Shown: positions 36,170-40,155 of the stretch, in pieces
Numbering within the stretch: the first letter of the stretch is position 1
How the letters are laid out: each line of letters opens with the position of its first letter
DNA from: Candidatus Levybacteria bacterium RIFCSPLOWO2_02_FULL_37_18
GTDB lineage: Bacteria > Patescibacteriota > Microgenomatia > Levybacterales > UBA12049
NCBI GenBank assembly: GCA_001784115.1
Contig: MFPD01000025.1
Coordinates: 1-40,155, forward strand
Direction of reading: 5' to 3'
Length of the DNA stretch: 40,155 nucleotides
Notes under the pieces: generated by a model
Databases searched by the model: none
What the model saw: the letters and a program-made list of their open reading frames with translations, nothing else
Told to the model about the DNA's origin: nothing
Translations under genes and position numbers: made by a program

Positions 36170-38402
36170 CTTTGACTACAAAATAGACAGTATTTGAGAA
36201 TTCAACCTTTTTGTTTTTAGGTACTTCATTTATTTCTTGATAAATTGTATAAATGCTGTTTGCAGAATTATCTGGATTTCCGCCCATCCACCAGGTTAAG
36301 TATTTAAAATTATCAACAGAAGTTTCAAATCGTACTATTGATCCACCTGGATTTATCCGGAAACTTCTGTCATAGGAATTATTAACTATAAATCGTGCGA
36401 TTTCTTTTTGAACATCTAAATTATATCCAAGACTATATAAATCTGGAGGAAGTAGGTGTTTTGATGTTTTCGAACTTAGAAAATATTCATTTTTAATTGT
36501 AAAATACCCATTATATATAATAAATAACAAAAAAATGATGATAAATAATTTATTTTTTTTTATAAAAAAATACATTGTATAGCCAATTACCAATGCAATA
36601 GCTGGATAGAGAAGTGGAAAATATGCTGGACCAGGTGTAGTGTGAATGATAAATCCAAAAAGTGGAATAGTAATCCAAAGCATAGTTATTAAAAGTGAAC
36701 TCTGATTCACATTTTTGGAATATAAATAATTTCTCGAAAACACATACGTTCCAACAATTAACAATACAATTACTACAAATAGAGACCAAGGGAATATTAC
36801 TCCGGCAAATTGTTGCCTGGTAATTAAAAGTGCACCCGGAAGATGTGCAGTTGTAGAATTATGAGATATTGTTAAACCAAAAAATAATCTAATTCTATTG
36901 ATAATCCATAGTGGAAATCCTAAGGTCTGTCCAAATCGATGTGTAAAATCGTAAATAATAAATGGCAAGATTCCTAATAAAAATCCTATTATTGAAAATA
37001 CACCTTTTGCAATAGTAATTAAACGTCTATATAAATAGCACAATATTAAAAGTATAAAAAAAACTACTGCATTTGAAAGTTCAACTTGTAGTAGTAAGCC
37101 TAGAGAAAAAAATAACCAAAAAAAGTTTTTACGATTGTTCTGTATAGCATCTTGTAAAAGAAGAAAAAAAATACATGCAAAAAATGGAATAAGTGACGTG
37201 TGATATGGCATTCGTGCATTAACTACTGATAGCGGTGACGTGGCATAAAATAAAGAACTTAGTATTCCTACATGTTTGTTAAAATATTTTCTTCCAATAA
37301 CATAGACTAAGGAAGTCGTTATCACACCTATGAGTCCATATAAAATTGCAGGAGCAACTGGATTAAATTTTCCAATTATAAATGCTAATCCGATAAGGTA
37401 AATAGAAAGTGGTCCTTGATGAAGCCATTTCACAGATGAAGGAATTCCAACTAACGGAATTTCTTTATTAAAGATCATATCCCGTGCAGCTAAATAGTCT
37501 CTGCCAAAATCTCCAAAAAACATCATATCCGAATTTATTTTATAAAGATTCATAAAAAGAGAGATTGAAAGTGTTAGAAACACTAAAATATTTGTTGGTG
37601 TAAATGTTCTTAAAAATAGTTCACCCAATATAGCAGGTATTAAGCCATGATATTTTTGAAAAAACTTAAAGCGACTCGATTCAAAGGTTTTTTTGAGCAT
37701 TGCTGTATCCGAAGAACTTCTGCTAACATAATGAATAATTTTAGATTTTGGATAATATAAAACTTTATATCCTGTCTGAGAAACTCTATAACAAAAATCA
37801 GCTTCTTCAAAATACATAAAAAATCTTTTATCAAACCCACCTACTTTTTTAAACACTTCTTTCCTTATTAACATGCATGCACCACCAATCGCAGGAACAT
37901 ATTTTTCCATTTTTAAGTCTAAATTTAATAAGTGATAATTTTTGTAAATTATATTAAACGGCCATAGTTTGGATAAAAAAGAAAATACTACCAAAGAGTG
38001 AGGTAAAAAAGGAATACGACTCACAGTTCGTAGGATTGTTTTTTTTGAGCTTAAAATTTGTGGACCAATTACGCCAATTTTTCTTCTTTTTTGTATTTCT
38101 AAAACCATACTTTTAATTGCGTTTTTTCCAAACAAAATATCGCTATTGCAAAACAGGAGATACGTTCCTCTTGCTAATGTTGCTGCCCGGTTTAATGCCT
38201 TTCCATATCCAATGTTTTGCGTATTGCGAATTATGGTTATATATTCTTTCTTTTTAATTTTAAGCGGAAGATCCGATGCATTATCGATAATTAACACCTC
38301 ATAAGATATATTTTGTACGCTTTCAGACAAACTCTCTAAAGCATTTAAAATTTCTTTAGGTGTATTAAAATATATGAAAATAACTGAAACAATCACCTTC
38401 AT
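36156..38402 (-). CDS. Fusion of a GT2 glycosyltransferase and a polytopic GT-C domain
   Basis: 748 residues. Residues about 1-240 are a GT2 rhamnosyltransferase-like domain (VSVIFIYFNTPKEILNALES, IIDNASDLP, the metal site FCNSDILFG, IGGACMLIRKEVFKKVGGFDKRFFMYFEEADFCYRV). After a membrane segment comes a GT-C-type domain starting MMFFGDFGRDYLAARDMIFNKEIPLVG and WLHQGPLSIYLIGL, with about ten membrane segments. No frameshift joins them; the frame is continuous. ATG 38402 overlaps the GT4 stop (ATGA), preferred over 38417. Fusion of a cytoplasmic and a membrane transferase suggests sequential steps on one glycan. Confidence 0.82.
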   Translation of the reverse strand: MKVIVSVIFIYFNTPKEILNALESLSESVQNISYEVLIIDNASDLPLKIKKKEYITIIRNTQNIGYGKALNRAATLARGTYLLFCNSDILFGKNAIKSMVLEIQKRRKIGVIGPQILSSKKTILRTVSRIPFLPHSLVVFSFLSKLWPFNIIYKNYHLLNLDLKMEKYVPAIGGACMLIRKEVFKKVGGFDKRFFMYFEEADFCYRVSQTGYKVLYYPKSKIIHYVSRSSSDTAMLKKTFESSRFKFFQKYHGLIPAILGELFLRTFTPTNILVFLTLSISLFMNLYKINSDMMFFGDFGRDYLAARDMIFNKEIPLVGIPSSVKWLHQGPLSIYLIGLAFIIGKFNPVAPAILYGLIGVITTSLVYVIGRKYFNKHVGILSSLFYATSPLSVVNARMPYHTSLIPFFACIFFLLLQDAIQNNRKNFFWLFFSLGLLLQVELSNAVVFFILLILCYLYRRLITIAKGVFSIIGFLLGILPFIIYDFTHRFGQTLGFPLWIINRIRLFFGLTISHNSTTAHLPGALLITRQQFAGVIFPWSLFVVIVLLIVGTYVFSRNYLYSKNVNQSSLLITMLWITIPLFGFIIHTTPGPAYFPLLYPAIALVIGYTMYFFIKKNKLFIIIFLLFIIYNGYFTIKNEYFLSSKTSKHLLPPDLYSLGYNLDVQKEIARFIVNNSYDRSFRINPGGSIVRFETSVDNFKYLTWWMGGNPDNSANSIYTIYQEINEVPKNKKVEFSNTVYFVVKDEKQ

Positions 38403-39520
38403 TTCTTCTCTATCCATTTTTTAAGAATCAACTCTAATTCCAAAACCCTTTTTTCCCACGTCCACTCTTTTTGTACATGAGCCTGAGCTTTCTGTCCCAT
38501 CTGAAAAGCCAAATCTGGATTTTTTATTAACTCCATTATTTTATGGGCGATTTCCGTTGGTTCAAAATCAACAAGAAATCCAGTTTTCCCCGATATTATC
38601 GTTTCACGATGTCCACTAACATTTGTTGCTATAACTGGAATACCACATGCCATTGACTCAAGCGGCACAAGGCCAAAAGTCTCTAGCCTACCAAGACATA
38701 AGCTTAGCACTGATTCATTATAAAGGCGGACTAACTCTGTCTCTGAAAGTCGATGTTTTTTATTTTTCTTCCATGAAACAATAATTACAGATGGCCGTAT
38801 ATGAAGAGGAATTATTTCTATTGATCTTTGAAGAAGATCATACCCGTCTGTTGCAACATCTTTATTTCCAATAAAAAGGATTTGCTTTCTCTTTTTTACT
38901 TTCAGAGGTTGAAATTTAAAAGTATCAATACCAGGATACGAAACTTTAGGAAATACCTCATAAGACTCTATCATTCTTTCGCGAATATGTAGACAACTTG
39001 CAAGGTGATAACGCGCAAGACGTGTATTCTCTCTATCTATTTTTTTTCTTATATATCTCGTGGATGCTTCGTAAAGCTTATTTAAAAAAGATACATCATC
39101 TTTAAATCTTAATGCGTGATCATATACTATTCTAAGCGGTTCCTCGCAATAATAGACGGATGGTGTTTGTAAATATTTTAAAATAAACGGCGCTTGAGTA
39201 TCTCTATCTGGATGAACCAATACTATATCGTATCTTTTTTTATCGATTATGTTTGCTATCTTTTTATGTAAAAATTGAAGAAAATAAAATACCCCTATGT
39301 CTTTCCATAATCTTTTAAAAATTGGGGAATTGTAATGATTGTTTTCCGGTTTAAATTTAAAAAAAGAATCTGAAACTTTTGAAAAATCAAATAAATCTTC
39401 TCTCCCATCTGTGGTGTATACATCGACAATATGTCCTCTATTTTTTAATCCTTTTACATGTTCAAATACCACTCGCTTTGCCCCTCCAAAAAATAGATTG
39501 TAAAAAACCGCAATTCTCAT
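38399..39520 (-). CDS. GT4 family glycosyltransferase
   Basis: 373 residues with a GT-B fold: N-terminal AVFYNLFFGGAKRVVFEHVKGLKNRGHIVDVYT and the C-terminal nucleotide-sugar site LGRLETFGLVPLESMACGIPVIATNVSGHRETIISGKTGFLVDFEP, with the E-x7-E pattern. The C-terminus WEKRVLELELILKKW is also usual. The enzyme transfers a sugar from a nucleotide donor in the cytoplasm; donor unknown. It is the first gene of the second minus-strand glycan run, down to 31128. A TAAAAT lies 14 bases before the ATG. Confidence 0.93.
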   Translation of the reverse strand: MRIAVFYNLFFGGAKRVVFEHVKGLKNRGHIVDVYTTDGREDLFDFSKVSDSFFKFKPENNHYNSPIFKRLWKDIGVFYFLQFLHKKIANIIDKKRYDIVLVHPDRDTQAPFILKYLQTPSVYYCEEPLRIVYDHALRFKDDVSFLNKLYEASTRYIRKKIDRENTRLARYHLASCLHIRERMIESYEVFPKVSYPGIDTFKFQPLKVKKRKQILFIGNKDVATDGYDLLQRSIEIIPLHIRPSVIIVSWKKNKKHRLSETELVRLYNESVLSLCLGRLETFGLVPLESMACGIPVIATNVSGHRETIISGKTGFLVDFEPTEIAHKIMELIKNPDLAFQMGQKAQAHVQKEWTWEKRVLELELILKKWIEKK

Positions 39521-39571
39521 AAGAATTGTTGAAATTTTAGCACATTTATACTTAAAATACTTACTACAGTC

Positions 39572-39629
39572 TTACCTAATGCTAAATGGTACTGTAGAAA
39601 AGCCTTTACCTAATCGAATAATGGTATTG
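39572..39629 (+). repeat. Imperfect direct repeat upstream of the decayed transposase
   Basis: TTACCTAATGCTAAATGGTACTG (split as TTACCTAAT and ATGGTACTG) at 39572-39593 recurs as TTACCTAAT...ATGGTATTG at 39606-39629, with a 34-base offset. It lies in the 140-base gap between the GT4 start and the transposase remnant and may be near the element end. No gene is visible in this gap. Confidence 0.4.
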
Positions 39630-39661
39630 AAAATAATCGAGTAAAAGGGTCAGGTCTTTTA

Positions 39662-40155
39662 AAAAGAAGGAAAAGAGACTGGTCATTAATTATATAAGAA
39701 AAATCACAGGCAGGATATAAACATACACAACTTTTTAGACTTGTTAAAAAAGCAGAGATTGAAAAATTAATAAGACAACTTTACCAAATGACAAAGGCTC
39801 ATAAAATATATACAACTATGGATATTAAACTTTTAGAAAAAACAGATGAGTTGCATTTAAGAATGTCGGAGAAAGCAACTCTGGAAATATTAAGACGGGA
39901 GAATGAAATCTTTGGTCATCGGGAGTATCAAACAATTTCAGGAGTTTCCCCATTCCCATTCAACAAACCTTCGACATTCTCCGATTTACAAAAGTGGTTG
40001 GATAAATCATACAAAGGCTCGACAAATTCAAATAGGAATTACTCAAAAACCAGAAAATTATGGCCATCCAGGCTCAATTAGAGTAGATTCTGTTAGTCAA
40101 AAGGATGTCTACTACATTAATGCAGTTGATGAAATAACTCAATGGGAAATAGTCT
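39662..40155 (+). pseudogene. Decayed DDE transposase/integrase, cut by window edge
   Basis: A frame reading DWSLII is stopped by TAA at 39695-39697 and resumes EKSQAGYKHTQLFRLVKKAEI, then AHKIYTTMDI..., EKATLEILRRENEIFGHREY and LDKSYKG. From about 40017 the homologous reading moves to another frame: PENYGHPGSIRVDSVSQK, then DVYYINAVDEITQWEIV up to the window end. The HPG-IRVD--V and YHINAVDE-TQ-E-V pattern is that of an rve-type integrase core with the first catalytic Asp. At least one stop and one frameshift are present, so this copy is inactive. The family differs from the one at the left edge. The rest lies outside the window. Confidence 0.75.

Overview
The window looks like a chromosomal segment of a Patescibacteria/CPR bacterium, most likely of the Microgenomates (OP11) group. 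This is inferred from AT-rich DNA, tightly overlapping genes, a compact F1Fo ATP synthase operon with a short delta subunit, GatCAB and MurT-GatD, PolX and a PHP-type DnaE. TGA is used as a stop (lemA, gatC, atpD, atpC and others), so the UGA=Gly code of Gracilibacteria/SR1 is not in use. No rRNA or marker gene is present, so the phylum call is inference.

Layout. (1) 1-510: mobile debris, namely the C-terminal end of an IS3-like transposase and a possible recombinase remnant next to a tRNA-Gly. (2) 510-1397, minus strand: tRNA-Asp, a membrane-anchored double-LysM protein and tRNA-Gly. (3) 1459-14074, plus strand: polX, lemA, htpX, a small unknown, murT-gatD (lipid II amidation), gatC-gatA-gatB (tRNA-dependent amidation) and dnaE. 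(4) 14148-22693, plus strand: the ATP synthase operon (atpB-E-F-H-A-G-D-C) running through a 4-base overlap into pyrD-pyrF-pyrE. (5) 22756-23553: tRNA-Thr and a membrane-anchored Ig-like protein. (6) 23543-39520, mostly minus strand: a cell-surface glycan locus with an O-antigen-ligase-like protein, six large polytopic GT-C-type proteins (one fused to a GT2 domain, one YfhO-like), three stand-alone GT2 enzymes and a GT4. One GT2 in the middle is on the plus strand. (7) 39650-40155: a decayed DDE transposase of a different family from the one at the left edge.

The most unusual signal is a set of short repeats that sit inside otherwise conserved housekeeping genes without breaking them. Three palindromic families and one heptanucleotide tandem-repeat type add about 10-30 residues at apparent loops of PolX, MurT, GatD, GatB (four separate insertions) and PyrF. 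Relatives lie between genes (lemA-htpX, murT-gatD, gatC-gatA). This resembles the protein-coding palindromic elements of Rickettsia, but the sequences are different. Other points of note are a class 1A dihydroorotate dehydrogenase with Ser at the catalytic Cys position, several perfect -10 boxes only 6-9 bases before start codons (probable leaderless mRNAs), and two tRNA genes that directly precede genes for membrane-anchored surface proteins.
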